DNA from: Lachnospiraceae bacterium AC2031
GTDB taxonomy: Bacteria > Bacillota > Clostridia > Lachnospirales > Lachnospiraceae
Reading direction: 5' to 3'
Assembly (NCBI GenBank): GCA_000687975.1
Contig: JIAB01000001.1
Coordinates: forward strand, 2,332,001 to 2,396,000
DNA length: 64,000 nucleotides
Shown here piece by piece: positions 25,464-35,062 of the stretch; positions within the stretch are counted from its first letter, which is position 1, and each line of letters starts with the position of its first letter. Both the position numbers and the translations under genes were made by a program. The notes under the pieces are model-generated. The model worked only from the letters and a program-made list of their open reading frames with translations, searched no databases and had not been told where the DNA came from.

Positions 25464-25479
25464 CGTATAGGAGAATTTT

Positions 25480-26076
25480 ATGAACGCTGCAGTAATAACA
25501 CTTTGCGTCGCTATTGCGACATTTATACTTCAGGAAGGACTTTCCAATATTATCCATGGCTTCATTTTCCGCTTTTTATCTCATGTGAAAAAGGGGGACA
25601 GAGTACAGCTGCTTATAGATGGAAATACGTATACTGGTTATCTGGAGAAAATCACACTTCGTCATACCATCATCAAGGAGTTTTCTACAAATGCTCTGAT
25701 CACAGTTCCAAATGCAAAGATAGACTGTTCGCTCCTTAAGAATGAGGCTTTAGGATACGAACAGCTTAATCGTTATATTGTTGAGCTTCCTGTAAGCTAT
25801 AGAGATGCTGAAGATCCTGAAACTGCAGAGATAATCAAACAGGAGATTAAGGGGGCAATAAGAGATTGTCCGCTCACAACAGACAATGAGTTTAAGGTAT
25901 ATATTAACTTTAAGGAGTCCTTTGTCAGTTACTCCTTCTTTATAAGAACCCAGACTGTAGAAGAGAACTTTGAGGCATGCTCATGGGTAAGAGAGAAGAC
26001 CATGCAGCGACTGGCTAAGAGAGATATCCACGTTCCATATAGCGTACTTGATGTAAAGCTAAATGAAATGCCATAG
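25480..26076 (+). CDS. Short MscS-like mechanosensitive channel protein
   Basis: This 198-residue protein starts with a single hydrophobic helix (residues 3-15) running into QEGLSNIIHGFIFRF, matching the pore-lining helix of MscS. It then has the beta-domain (KKGDRVQLLIDG, ITLRHTIIKEF, ITVPNAKI) and the alpha/beta C-terminal domain. The two peripheral membrane helices of ordinary MscS are missing. The ATG has a TAGGAG ribosome site, so the short form looks intended rather than a broken gene. Whether it forms a channel alone is uncertain. Confidence 0.75.
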   Translation: MNAAVITLCVAIATFILQEGLSNIIHGFIFRFLSHVKKGDRVQLLIDGNTYTGYLEKITLRHTIIKEFSTNALITVPNAKIDCSLLKNEALGYEQLNRYIVELPVSYRDAEDPETAEIIKQEIKGAIRDCPLTTDNEFKVYINFKESFVSYSFFIRTQTVEENFEACSWVREKTMQRLAKRDIHVPYSVLDVKLNEMP

Positions 26077-26120
26077 CATTTTCTCGAAATACATCAAATG
26101 ATACAGAGGTGAAATTAAGT

Positions 26121-26672
26121 ATGAAAAAGATATGCGTACTTTTCCCTGGCATGGGATATACAAACCTAAAACCACTGCTTTACTACAGTGGAAAGCTTAC
26201 TCTTAGTAAGGGTTACGAACTTCGCCAGATAACCTACACGGATATGCCGGCGAAAGTGTTCGGGGATCCTGAACAGATGAAAATTGCCTATGATACAGCA
26301 CTTGCTCAGGCAATAGAGCAGCTGGCTGACGTGGAATGGAAAGAGTATGATGAGATAGTTCTTGTTGGAAAGAGCGTTGGTACTGCAGTAGCTGCAAGCT
26401 ATGCACAGCAGTATTTAACCTCGAAGGTAAAGATTATTCTTCTGACACCACTGGCTGAGACATATAAATTCGTTAAAGAGTCGGTGGGGATCGCATTTCA
26501 TGGTAATTCAGATCCGTGGGCAGAGACTGATAAGATAATAGAACTGAGTAGTCGGTTTAATATACCGCTTCATATCTATGAGGGAGGTAATCATTCCCTG
26601 GAGACGGGGGATGTGGCCACCGACATTAAAACCCTTCAGGATGTGATGACAAAACTTGAAGAATATATATAA
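26121..26672 (+). CDS. Alpha/beta hydrolase
   Basis: A 184-residue small hydrolase. The nucleophile elbow reads LVGKSVGT with Ser in the GxSxG position. The late GNSDPWAE loop could supply the acid and GGNHSLE the catalytic His, completing a triad. It has no signal peptide. The ATG at 26121 was chosen with AGAGGTG nine bases upstream; a GTG at 26109 would add four residues. Its substrate is unknown. A repeat that can also act as terminator follows immediately. Confidence 0.78.
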   Translation: MKKICVLFPGMGYTNLKPLLYYSGKLTLSKGYELRQITYTDMPAKVFGDPEQMKIAYDTALAQAIEQLADVEWKEYDEIVLVGKSVGTAVAASYAQQYLTSKVKIILLTPLAETYKFVKESVGIAFHGNSDPWAETDKIIELSSRFNIPLHIYEGGNHSLETGDVATDIKTLQDVMTKLEEYI

Positions 26673-26727
26673 AGTGCAGTTGGGGACAGACCTTGGTGCA
26701 GTGGGGTCCGTCCCCGCTGCACTTTTT
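26673..26727 (+). repeat. Double-hairpin interspersed repeat, copy B (terminator-like)
   Basis: AGTGCAG...GGGGACAGACCT is followed by GTGCAGTGGGG / CCCCGCTGCAC. The outer AAAGTGCAG and CTGCACTTT also pair, and a run of seven T follows, so this copy probably terminates transcription of the hydrolase gene. The central loop reads TCCGT where copies A and C read ACGGA, meaning the inner hairpin is inverted relative to them. Confidence 0.85.
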
Positions 26728-26884
26728 TTGGATGCCGGTTGGATGCTTTGGCGATGCTGAAGATATGCCGAAGTTATGCTCGTGAGATGACTTGTTCCTC
26801 TAAAATGAACCCATGCTAGGAAAAAAAGAAACATAGTTCTTTTGAACTAACGAAGAGTTGGTGTTTATTAAAAGGGGAAATATC

Positions 26885-27694
26885 ATGGGAAAGGAAAACA
26901 ATAAGAATAAAATAAATAAAAAATCTACATTAAGCGCTATTTTAAGAGTTTTATTAGCTGGAGTTGGTGGAGTTCTTTTTGGACTCTTCTGTAATCCATA
27001 TTTCGGAGGAATCATCAATATCGGAAACATCACAGGAATGATACTTTCGGTTATTGTGATCCTTTACGCAGTATTCTATGAGCCAATAAATAGCTGGATA
27101 AAGAGTCAGACTGAAAAAAAGGTTGGACGTGCAATCCTGACAGGATGTTTTTTGACAGGATGCACCGCACTGGTAGTCGGAGTAGTGATTTCGATTCTGA
27201 TGTTCTCAGCGACAATGAAGAGCAGTCAGGGAGATGATGTACTTATAGTTCTTGGATGCAAGGTAAATGGCGAGGAACCAAGCAGAATGCTTGAAGAAAG
27301 ACTTTTGGTTGCTCAGGAGTATCTTGAGGCACACGAGGATGCTGTATGTATAGTATCTGGTGGACAGGGCTCCGATGAAGGAATCTCTGAAGCTGATTGT
27401 ATGTATAACTGGCTTGTATCACATGGAATCGATGCAGACAGAATCTATAAGGAAGACAAATCTACATCGACTCTTGAAAATATAAAACTTTCAACTGAAA
27501 TATTAGAGCGTGAGAATCTTGGTACAAATGTTGCAATCGCAACAAATGAGTTCCACATCTTCCGTGCTGGACAGGTTGCAGAAAAAAATGGCCTCTCCTA
27601 TAGCGCAGTACCAGCGAAGACCGATTGGTGGCTCTATCCAACATATTCTGTACGTGAAATATATGGTGTTCTTGCAACTACTCTCTTTGCATAA
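26885..27694 (+). CDS. DUF218 / YdcF-SanA family membrane protein
   Basis: A 270-residue protein with three to four hydrophobic segments in the first 110 residues, then the DUF218 domain: DDVLIVLGCKVNGEEPS, CIVSGGQGSDEGISEA, STSTLENIKLS and ATNEFHIFRA. The family (ElyC/SanA/YdcF) is linked to envelope and peptidoglycan-precursor functions, with the enzymatic role unclear. The ATG at 26885 follows AAGGGGAAA; an earlier in-frame start at 26858 lacks a good ribosome site. Confidence 0.85.
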   Translation: MGKENNKNKINKKSTLSAILRVLLAGVGGVLFGLFCNPYFGGIINIGNITGMILSVIVILYAVFYEPINSWIKSQTEKKVGRAILTGCFLTGCTALVVGVVISILMFSATMKSSQGDDVLIVLGCKVNGEEPSRMLEERLLVAQEYLEAHEDAVCIVSGGQGSDEGISEADCMYNWLVSHGIDADRIYKEDKSTSTLENIKLSTEILERENLGTNVAIATNEFHIFRAGQVAEKNGLSYSAVPAKTDWWLYPTYSVREIYGVLATTLFA

Positions 27695-27720
27695 ATTAAA
27701 AGCCCTCCTTCAAAAAGCCC

Positions 27721-27749
27721 TTGACTTTACCCGACTGAGTTACTATAAT
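27721..27749 (+). promoter_or_regulatory. Promoter of the pheST T-box transcript
   Basis: TTGACT (27721-27726) and a perfect TATAAT (27744-27749) are separated by 17 bases. Transcription should start near 27756, just before stem I of the T-box. Confidence 0.85.
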
Positions 27750-27755
27750 CCAAGG

Positions 27756-28016
27756 GTATTAATGAACAGAATACCGAATTAGAAGACTATGATGGTGCTT
27801 AAAGCTTCTATAATCACTTACAGAGAGATGAGGTCATCGGCTGAAAGCCTTGTTAAGAATGATATAGCAGTTATCTTCACACTGGAGTCTTATTTATTGA
27901 GAGTTATTTCCGACTTAGTAGTTTTATGCTGCTATGTAGAGTCGGTTATAGAAGTCGGGTGGTACCGCGGTTAAAGAATCGTCCCGGGTGTAAGCGAAAA
28001 GCTTGCACCCGGTTTT
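27756..28016 (+). promoter_or_regulatory. T-box riboswitch, tRNA-Phe specific
   Basis: The leader shows the T-box consensus TGGTACCGCG at 27960-27969, an AGAGAG-type stem I element near 27824, and a likely specifier TTC (27876-27878) for phenylalanine in the context TTATCTTCACACTGG. A terminator follows at 27984. Uncharged tRNA-Phe would stabilise the antiterminator through its 3' end pairing with the TGGT bulge, letting transcription run into pheST. The gap between 27695 and 28095 is fully explained by promoter, leader, terminator and ribosome site. Confidence 0.95.
27984..28016 (+). terminator. T-box terminator
   Basis: CCGGGTGTAAGC and GCTTGCACCCGG form a 12-bp stem around GAAAA, followed by TTTTC. 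Confidence 0.92.
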
Positions 28017-28095
28017 CTTGTGTTAATGAGTTTACGAAGTAAACGAGTTTGATGATTGCATGAATGAATAGATGATTATTAGGAGGATAAGAAGA

Positions 28096-29271
28096 ATGAA
28101 GGAAATGCTTGAGAAAATCAAAGAGCAGACCGAGAAGCAGATCGCTGCTGCAACTTCTCCTGAAGCACTTGATGAGATAAAAGTCGCAGTGCTTGGTAAG
28201 AAGGGAGAACTTACACAGATCCTTAAAGGTATGAAGGATGTTGCTCCAGAAGAAAGACCAAAGGTTGGTCAGATGGTGAACTCTGTACGTGATGTACTTG
28301 AGGAAGCTTTAGCTGAGCAGAAGAAAGCTCTTAAGTCTAAGGTTATCGAGAAGAAGATGGAGACAGAGTGGCTGGATGTAACACGTCCAGGTACTAGAAC
28401 TCTTAGAGGTCATAAGCATCCTAACCAGATAGCTCTCGAGGATCTTGAGAAAGTATTTATCGGAATGGGTTATGAAGTTGTTGAAGGCCCAGAGGTTGAG
28501 TATGACCGCATGAACTTCAAGCTCCTCAACATTCCAGAGGATCATCCTGCAAAGGACGAGCAGGATACCTTCTATATAAAGAGACATGATGCTGATAAGG
28601 GCGAGACAACAGAAGATGATATCGTTCTTCGTACTCAGACTTCATCAGTACAGGCAAGAGTAATGCTTGCAGCCGGAAAGCTTAAGGAGACATCAAAGGG
28701 CTTCCCAGAGAGATCACTTCCTATCAAGCTTATCTCCCCTGGACGAGTATTCCGTTCAGATGAGGTGGATGCAACACACAGCCCATCCTTCCATCAGGTA
28801 GAAGGACTTGTAATCGGCGAAAATGTTACAATGGCAGACCTTAAGGGAACACTGGATCAGTTCGCAAAAGAATTCTTCGGTCCAGATACAAAGACAAAGC
28901 TTCGTCCACATCACTTCCCATTCACTGAGCCATCAGCTGAGGTAGATGTAACCTGCTTCAAATGTCACGGCACCGGTCGTGTAAAGAAGATAGAAGAGGT
29001 AAAGGAAGACGGCAAGTTAGTTCGTAAAGAAGTAGACTGTGCTTGTACATCCTGCAAGAGTTCAGGATGGATTGAGATCCTTGGATGCGGTATGGTACAT
29101 CCAGACGTTTTGGAAATGTGCGGAATCAATGACAGCAGCAATCCAGATGCGCCAGTATACACAGGATTCGCCTTCGGTATCGGCCTCGAGCGTGTAGCGC
29201 TCCTCAAGTATGAGATTGCAGACATGCGTCTCCTCTATGAGAATGACATTCGTTTCTTAGAGCAGTTCTAA
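28096..29271 (+). CDS. pheS: Phenylalanine--tRNA ligase alpha subunit
   Basis: A 391-residue class II synthetase subunit that forms an alpha2-beta2 enzyme with PheT. There is an N-terminal coiled coil, motif 2-like FRSDEVDATHSPSFHQVEG, FPFTEPSAEVDV and the C-terminal GFAFGIGLERVALLKY (motif 3). It is about 40-50 residues longer than usual. Part of the excess is a Cys-rich insertion (CFKCHGTG...CACTSCKSSGW) that likely binds zinc. The ATG at 28096 follows AGGAGG. The upstream T-box controls it. Confidence 0.95.
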   Translation: MKEMLEKIKEQTEKQIAAATSPEALDEIKVAVLGKKGELTQILKGMKDVAPEERPKVGQMVNSVRDVLEEALAEQKKALKSKVIEKKMETEWLDVTRPGTRTLRGHKHPNQIALEDLEKVFIGMGYEVVEGPEVEYDRMNFKLLNIPEDHPAKDEQDTFYIKRHDADKGETTEDDIVLRTQTSSVQARVMLAAGKLKETSKGFPERSLPIKLISPGRVFRSDEVDATHSPSFHQVEGLVIGENVTMADLKGTLDQFAKEFFGPDTKTKLRPHHFPFTEPSAEVDVTCFKCHGTGRVKKIEEVKEDGKLVRKEVDCACTSCKSSGWIEILGCGMVHPDVLEMCGINDSSNPDAPVYTGFAFGIGLERVALLKYEIADMRLLYENDIRFLEQF

Positions 29272-29296
29272 TTGATATATAAAAAGGAGAAAAGAT

Positions 29297-32002
29297 ATGG
29301 ATACACCAGTAATGTGGTTAAAGCAGATAGTTCCGGATCTTCCATTTCCGGAAGTAGATATAGATGAATCAGGCAAGACAACTCTTGAGTATGAGGGTCT
29401 CGATAAGGCAGTAGATGAGTTCGCTGACAGAATCACCCTTTCAGGTTCACACGTAGAGCGTGTAACAAAGTACTTCAAGAAGCCAACTGGCGCAAGACTC
29501 AGCCGTGTAGTTGTAGGCCAGGTTATGGAAGTAGCAAAGCATCCAGATGCTGATAGACTTGTAGTATGCCAGGTAAATGTAGGACATACAGTTGAGGCAG
29601 GTCAGGATGAGAACGGCATCGTTCAGATCGTAACAGGAGCACCAAATATTATTAAGCTCTGCCCATATACATATACTGAGGGGGATGCAAAGGTTCTCAC
29701 TCCTACAGTACTTGACGGCGGCACAGCAGTGTTCAATGTACATACAGGTGAAGACCTTAGTCCAAAGGAAGGTAAGATCAAGAAGGGTAAGCTCCGTGGA
29801 GTTCCTTCATCAGGTATGATGAGCGCCATCGAAGAGATTGGTGGTGATCCAGACCTTTACCCTGGAGATAAGGACGGAGTATACATCTTCACAGAAGACG
29901 AGATCGCTATGATGGATCTTAAGGCTGGAGATGATGCTACAGATAAACTGGGTCTTAACGATGCAAATATCGAGTATGAGATCACTTCTAACAGAGTTGA
30001 CTGCTTCTCGGTTCTTGGTATGGCTCGCGAGGCAGCTGCAACTTATGGAGTTCCATTTGACCCAAAAGGTGATTTCAATCTTGATAAAATGAAAGCTTCA
30101 GTGGAAGCAAATGAAGTTCACGATGAGAAGTCTTCTGACAAGATCACTGTAGAGATCGAAGCTCCAGAGCTTTGTAAGAGATATATCGGCCGTGTTGTTC
30201 GTAATGTTAAGATCGGCCCATCACCACTTTGGCTTCAGAAGAGACTTCGCAGCCGTGGTATAAATGCAATCAACAATATAGTAGATATAACAAACTATGT
30301 AATGGAGGAGCTGGGCGAGCCTATGCATGCTTTCGACCTTTCTACTCTTGAGGGTAGCAAGATCGTAGTTAGACGTGCAAAGGATGGCGAGAAGTTCACA
30401 ACTCTTCATGATGAGGAACTGAACCTTGATACAGATACACTGATGATCTGTGACGCTGTTAAGCCAGTAGCTCTTGCTGGTATCAAGGGTGGTAAGAATT
30501 CTATGATCCCTCTTGAGACAAAGGAGCTTCCTTACATCCTCTTCGAGGCTGCATGCTTCGAGGGTAACAACATCCGTAAGTCAGAGCGTCGTCACGGCGT
30601 ATCAACCGAGTCATCAGCTAAGTTCAACAAGGGACTTGATCCAGAACTTGCAGAGCTTGCTATCACTCGTGCAGTACAGCTGATTCAGGAGTTCGGATGT
30701 GGTGAAGTACTTGAGGGTGCTGTGGATGTTTATCCTTCACCAGTTACAGCTAAGCAGCTTCCATTTGAACCAGATAAGATGACATCCCTCCTGGGTGTTG
30801 ATATAAGCGTAGAAGAGCAGCTTGAGATCTTCGAAAGACTTGGTCTTACATATGATAAGGCTAGCAACATGCTGACAATTCCTACATTTAGACAGGATCT
30901 TAACTGCATGGCTGATCTTGCTGAGGAGATTGCCCGTATCCATGGATATGACAACATCCCATCAACTGTTCCAACAACAAATGGTGGTATAGGCGGTATT
31001 TCTTACGAGGAATCAATCAGCAGAATCGCACGTGGAATCGTAGAAGAAAATGGATTCTCACAGGGTATGACATACAGCTTCGAAAGTGCGAAGGCATTTG
31101 ACAAGCTCCTTATCCCAGAGGGTAATCCACTTAGACGTACTATAGAAATAATCAATCCTCTTGGTGAGGACTTCAAGGTGATGAGAACACAGCTTCTTAA
31201 CGGACTTCTCACATCACTTGGAACAAACTCAAGCAGACGTAACAAGAACGTTCGTCTTTATGAGCTTGGAACAGTTTATCTTCCTCATGAGACATGGCCA
31301 GCAAAGCCAACAGAAGCGGGCAAGACCAGTGACCTTCCTCTTGATGAGGTAAGAAGACTTACACTTGGTATGTATGGCGAGGGCGACTTCTTCGTAATGA
31401 AGGGCGTTATCGAGGAGCTTCTTGATAAGCTTAACATGAGTGGAAACAAGGGCTATGGTACAAACAAGAATGCAGTAGAGTTTATTTCAACTGCTGAGTA
31501 TGATCATACAGATTATCCATTCCTTCATACACTTAGACAGGCTCGTATAGTTAAGGCTAAGGACCACAGTGTAGAGGTTGGTTATATCGGTCAGCTTCAT
31601 CCTATGGTTGCTGAGAACTATGGAATCAAGGGTGACTGCTACGTTGCAGTTATCAACATGGATAAGGTTGTGGAGATGGCAGACTTCGACATCAAGTTTA
31701 CAGAGATTGCCAAGTATCCTGCATCAACACGTGACCTTGCACTTGTATCAGATAGAAATGTATATGTTGGCGATATCGAGAAGACAATCAGAAAGAATGC
31801 TGGAGCATATCTTGAGAATCTGACACTCTTCGATGTATTCGAGGATCCAACAGGTGAGAAGTTGGATGCTGCTAAGAAGAGCGTTGCTTATTCGCTGACA
31901 TTTAGAGCTAGTGATCATAGCCTTTCAGGTGATGAGGTAAATGAGGCTGTTGATGCTGTACTTAAAGCACTTTCAGAGGACGGAATCGTTCTTCGTGCAT
32001 AA
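29297..32002 (+). CDS. pheT: Phenylalanine--tRNA ligase beta subunit
   Basis: A 901-residue beta subunit, longer than the usual 800 or so. Domains in order are the N-terminal strand region, an EMAP/OB tRNA-binding domain (VVVGQVMEVAKHPDADRLVV), the B3/B4 editing domain (VDITNYVMEELGEPMHAFD), B5 (near residues 480-560), the synthetase-like core (MRTQLLNGLLTSL) and the C-terminal anticodon-binding FDX-ACB domain (YPASTRDLALVSD). It lies 25 bases after pheS under T-box control. Confidence 0.95.
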   Translation: MDTPVMWLKQIVPDLPFPEVDIDESGKTTLEYEGLDKAVDEFADRITLSGSHVERVTKYFKKPTGARLSRVVVGQVMEVAKHPDADRLVVCQVNVGHTVEAGQDENGIVQIVTGAPNIIKLCPYTYTEGDAKVLTPTVLDGGTAVFNVHTGEDLSPKEGKIKKGKLRGVPSSGMMSAIEEIGGDPDLYPGDKDGVYIFTEDEIAMMDLKAGDDATDKLGLNDANIEYEITSNRVDCFSVLGMAREAAATYGVPFDPKGDFNLDKMKASVEANEVHDEKSSDKITVEIEAPELCKRYIGRVVRNVKIGPSPLWLQKRLRSRGINAINNIVDITNYVMEELGEPMHAFDLSTLEGSKIVVRRAKDGEKFTTLHDEELNLDTDTLMICDAVKPVALAGIKGGKNSMIPLETKELPYILFEAACFEGNNIRKSERRHGVSTESSAKFNKGLDPELAELAITRAVQLIQEFGCGEVLEGAVDVYPSPVTAKQLPFEPDKMTSLLGVDISVEEQLEIFERLGLTYDKASNMLTIPTFRQDLNCMADLAEEIARIHGYDNIPSTVPTTNGGIGGISYEESISRIARGIVEENGFSQGMTYSFESAKAFDKLLIPEGNPLRRTIEIINPLGEDFKVMRTQLLNGLLTSLGTNSSRRNKNVRLYELGTVYLPHETWPAKPTEAGKTSDLPLDEVRRLTLGMYGEGDFFVMKGVIEELLDKLNMSGNKGYGTNKNAVEFISTAEYDHTDYPFLHTLRQARIVKAKDHSVEVGYIGQLHPMVAENYGIKGDCYVAVINMDKVVEMADFDIKFTEIAKYPASTRDLALVSDRNVYVGDIEKTIRKNAGAYLENLTLFDVFEDPTGEKLDAAKKSVAYSLTFRASDHSLSGDEVNEAVDAVLKALSEDGIVLRA

Positions 32003-32020
32003 ATACTAGAGAGATATATT

Positions 32021-33121
32021 ATGGAAGTTAAAGATTTTTATTACGATCTTCCTGAGGAGCTTATCGCTCAGGATCCGCTGGAAAAACGTGATGAATCAAG
32101 GTTTATGGTGATTCATCGCGAAACTGGCGAGATTGAACACAGGAAGTTTCATGATGTAATTGAATATTTAAATCCTGGGGACTGCCTTGTTATCAATGAT
32201 ACCAAGGTTATCCCTGCTCGACTTCTGGGTGAAAAGGAAGAGACGGGAGCGGCTATAGAGGTTCTGCTTCTTAAGGATGCTTCTGAGAAGTATGCGGATG
32301 CGGCTGGAGAAAAATCTGACAAGAATACTCGTATCTGGGAATGTCTTGTTAAACCAGGAAAGAAAATGAAGCCTGGCGCAAGAGTAGTATTCGGCAAAAA
32401 TGAGGAAACAGGCGAAGCTCTTCTAAGTGCTGAGGTGCTTGATACAGTAGAAGAGGGTAACCGAATCATCCGCTTTGAGTATGATGGAATCTGGGAAGAG
32501 GTTCTGGATAAGCTGGGAGAAATGCCACTCCCGCCATACATAACTCATAAGCTCCAGGATAAAACCCGCTACCAGACAGTATATGCAAGGAATGAGGGCA
32601 GCGCTGCTGCACCTACGGCGGGACTCCATTTTACTGAGGAACTGCTGAAGGAGATTGAAGAGAAGGGTGTAAAGATCGCGAGACTCACTCTTCATGTAGG
32701 TCTCGGAACCTTCAGACCTGTAAAGGTGGAGAAGATTGAAGATCATCATATGCATACTGAGTACTACGAACTGTCTCAGGAAGCAGCTGATATAATAAAT
32801 GAAACAAGAAAGAATGGCGGCAGAGTCATCTCTGTTGGTACTACAAGTACCAGAACTTTGGAAACTGTGGGAACTCTGCAGAATCTTACCAGAGAGGATG
32901 ACATCAAGCCGGCTTCAGGATGGACAAATATCTTTATCTATCCTGGATATGAATTTAAAGTGGTAGATTCTTTAATTACCAACTTCCATTTGCCAGAGTC
33001 AACGCTTATAATGTTAGTGTCGGCATTCTATAACAGGGGGGCTGTTATGGCGGCATATGAGGAAGCAGTGAAGGAGAGATACAGATTCTTCTCCTTTGGT
33101 GATGCCATGATGCTACTATAA
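32021..33121 (+). CDS. queA: S-adenosylmethionine:tRNA ribosyltransferase-isomerase
   Basis: A 366-residue QueA that transfers the ribosyl part of SAM to preQ1 in tRNA, making epoxyqueuosine. It has [22 protein letters not shown] at the N-terminus (shown as the family's start motif; cut here), [37 protein letters not shown], and [18 protein letters not shown] 20-25 residue Lys/Ala-rich insertion follows the first domain. It is close behind pheT and probably shares its transcript. Confidence 0.93.
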   Translation: MEVKDFYYDLPEELIAQDPLEKRDESRFMVIHRETGEIEHRKFHDVIEYLNPGDCLVINDTKVIPARLLGEKEETGAAIEVLLLKDASEKYADAAGEKSDKNTRIWECLVKPGKKMKPGARVVFGKNEETGEALLSAEVLDTVEEGNRIIRFEYDGIWEEVLDKLGEMPLPPYITHKLQDKTRYQTVYARNEGSAAAPTAGLHFTEELLKEIEEKGVKIARLTLHVGLGTFRPVKVEKIEDHHMHTEYYELSQEAADIINETRKNGGRVISVGTTSTRTLETVGTLQNLTREDDIKPASGWTNIFIYPGYEFKVVDSLITNFHLPESTLIMLVSAFYNRGAVMAAYEEAVKERYRFFSFGDAMMLL

Positions 33122-33140
33122 TGATTTATCAAAGAGAACT

Positions 33141-34958
33141 ATGAAGGATATAAAAGCCAGCATAAAACTTTTTAAATATAACTTAGTAAATGTGATACTG
33201 TTTGAGCTGATTCTCAAGACAGTATCTTTTGCTGTGCTTATTCCACTTTATTATACATTTGTAAACTATGCAGTTAAGATTTCGGGAATTTCCTACTTGT
33301 CCAAGGAGACGGTAAGGAAATTTTTTAAATCCCCATCTACATATGCATTTCTTTTCATAATGTTCCTTTTCATATCCATGTGTATCATGGTGGAGGTGTC
33401 AGGTGTAAGTTATTCTTATCATAGAGCTCATTATCTGCAGAAAACTTCACCATTCAGATTGCTGGTTCATGGTATGAAATCTTCAGCAAGAGTGCTAAGA
33501 CCAAGGAACCTTCCAATTTTTGGTACAACTCTATGTTATCTTCCAATAATATCAAATGTGCTCTTAGAGTTTGACCTTTTGAACATAAGGGCTCCATACA
33601 TAATCGATATTGTTTCAATTAATAAGGTTATCACCATTGCGGTTGCTATATTATATAGCTTCTGTGTGATCTATTCCCTGAGGTATACATTTATTATTCA
33701 CGTTTTTAATGTAGAGGGTGTAAGCTTCAGAAAGGCTGTGGATAGAACAAAGGAGCTTCTTAAGGGAAGACGAGTAAAGGTAATTGGCGGACTTATTGCG
33801 TGGGTTCTTCTTACGGTAGGTGTTCCTGCTGTGCTGAATTATTTCTATTCGGGACCGATTCTGTCTTTAGTTCTGACATCAAAGACTGCGGTAAAGGCTG
33901 CAACTCTTGCTTATGAAAGCGTAAAGGTTTCGCTTTCATTTGTATACGTTGTTATCGGCCTTCCTGTTGTTTATTCTTATATATGTAATGAGTATTATGG
34001 TCTCATTCCTGAGAAGGAAGATGAGAAGAATATTAAGAACACTAAGGAAGAGTCTAAAAAAAGTGTTTATCGAGGCAGTACCGTTGTAGTGATGATCACA
34101 TGTATCGCTATAATATTAAATGTTGGCTTCTATATGCTAAAGCGTTATAATATTATCTCGGTCAATGCAGAGTATCTGGATAAGGTTACTATCACCGCTC
34201 ATCGAGGCGATTCATCTGCTGCTCCTGAAAATACACTGGCTGCCTTTAGTAAGGCGTTGGAAAATGGAGCCGACATCATCGAGCTTGATGTAAGACAGAC
34301 TAAAGACGGCGTCATCGTTGTTATGCACGATGAGAGTCTGAAGCGTACATGCGGAGTTAATAAGAAGGTTGGTAACCTGACCTATGAAGAACTTCTGGAG
34401 TATCATCCTACTGCTAAGTATAAAGGGGCTGATAAGGACCTCTATGCTGACGAGAAGATTCCTACTCTTCAGGAGGTAATAGACCTGGTAGGAGATAAGG
34501 CTGTCATTAACATCGAGCTGAAGCCTGCCAAGACTGATAAGAAGTTTGTTCAGTCTGTTGTAAATATAATAGAAGAAAATGATTACTATGATCATTGCTT
34601 TGTTACTTCTCTTAACTATGGATCTATAAAGAAGATTAAGATGAAGGATTCAAGGATTAAGACTATTTATACCATGGCGGTTGCTATGGGTGATTTCTAT
34701 TCTCTTGAATATGCTGATGGATTCAGCATCAAGGCAAGATATATCAATAATGACGTGGTTAAGCAGGCTCATAGTCTTGGTAAAGAGGTTCACGCCTGGA
34801 CTATTGATGATACTGAAACACTTGAAAGCATGATGCTTATGAATGTGGACTCTATCATAACTAATAAGCCTGCAGAGATGCGTAAGGCCATGTACGAGAA
34901 CTACTATAGTGATACGCTGATTCAGAGACTTAACGAGTTCCTTTCGAATCAGTTGTAG
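33141..34958 (+). CDS. Membrane glycerophosphodiester phosphodiesterase
   Basis: A 605-residue protein. The first 325 residues contain about eight hydrophobic segments of the type that precedes GDPD in Firmicutes (glycerophosphoryl diester phosphodiesterase membrane domain). The C-terminal GDPD domain has the intact motif set: AHRGDSSAAPENTLAAF, ELDVRQTKDGVIVVMHD and INIELKP. Expected activity is hydrolysis of glycerophosphodiesters, perhaps from lipoteichoic acid, to glycerol-3-phosphate. In contrast to the lipoprotein at 2196, its active-site residues look complete. Confidence 0.9.
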   Translation: MKDIKASIKLFKYNLVNVILFELILKTVSFAVLIPLYYTFVNYAVKISGISYLSKETVRKFFKSPSTYAFLFIMFLFISMCIMVEVSGVSYSYHRAHYLQKTSPFRLLVHGMKSSARVLRPRNLPIFGTTLCYLPIISNVLLEFDLLNIRAPYIIDIVSINKVITIAVAILYSFCVIYSLRYTFIIHVFNVEGVSFRKAVDRTKELLKGRRVKVIGGLIAWVLLTVGVPAVLNYFYSGPILSLVLTSKTAVKAATLAYESVKVSLSFVYVVIGLPVVYSYICNEYYGLIPEKEDEKNIKNTKEESKKSVYRGSTVVVMITCIAIILNVGFYMLKRYNIISVNAEYLDKVTITAHRGDSSAAPENTLAAFSKALENGADIIELDVRQTKDGVIVVMHDESLKRTCGVNKKVGNLTYEELLEYHPTAKYKGADKDLYADEKIPTLQEVIDLVGDKAVINIELKPAKTDKKFVQSVVNIIEENDYYDHCFVTSLNYGSIKKIKMKDSRIKTIYTMAVAMGDFYSLEYADGFSIKARYINNDVVKQAHSLGKEVHAWTIDDTETLESMMLMNVDSIITNKPAEMRKAMYENYYSDTLIQRLNEFLSNQL

Positions 34959-34962
34959 GGAG

Positions 34963-34987
34963 ATATCATTTTTCTTTAAAATGATAT
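34963..34987 (+). terminator. AT-rich hairpin after the GDPD gene
   Basis: ATATCATTTT and AAAATGATAT pair perfectly (10 bp) around a 5-base loop. There is no T-run on the + side, so termination is uncertain. Confidence 0.45.
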
Positions 34988-35062
34988 TGGATGATTAATA
35001 GATAACAAAAGTGATTATAATAAAGACTATGTTTTTGTAGTCTTAATATAAAGAGGAAAAGT

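Noticed and set aside
27789-27974. A 61-codon open frame before pheS
   Set aside because: It lies entirely within the T-box leader, whose RNA motifs explain the sequence.
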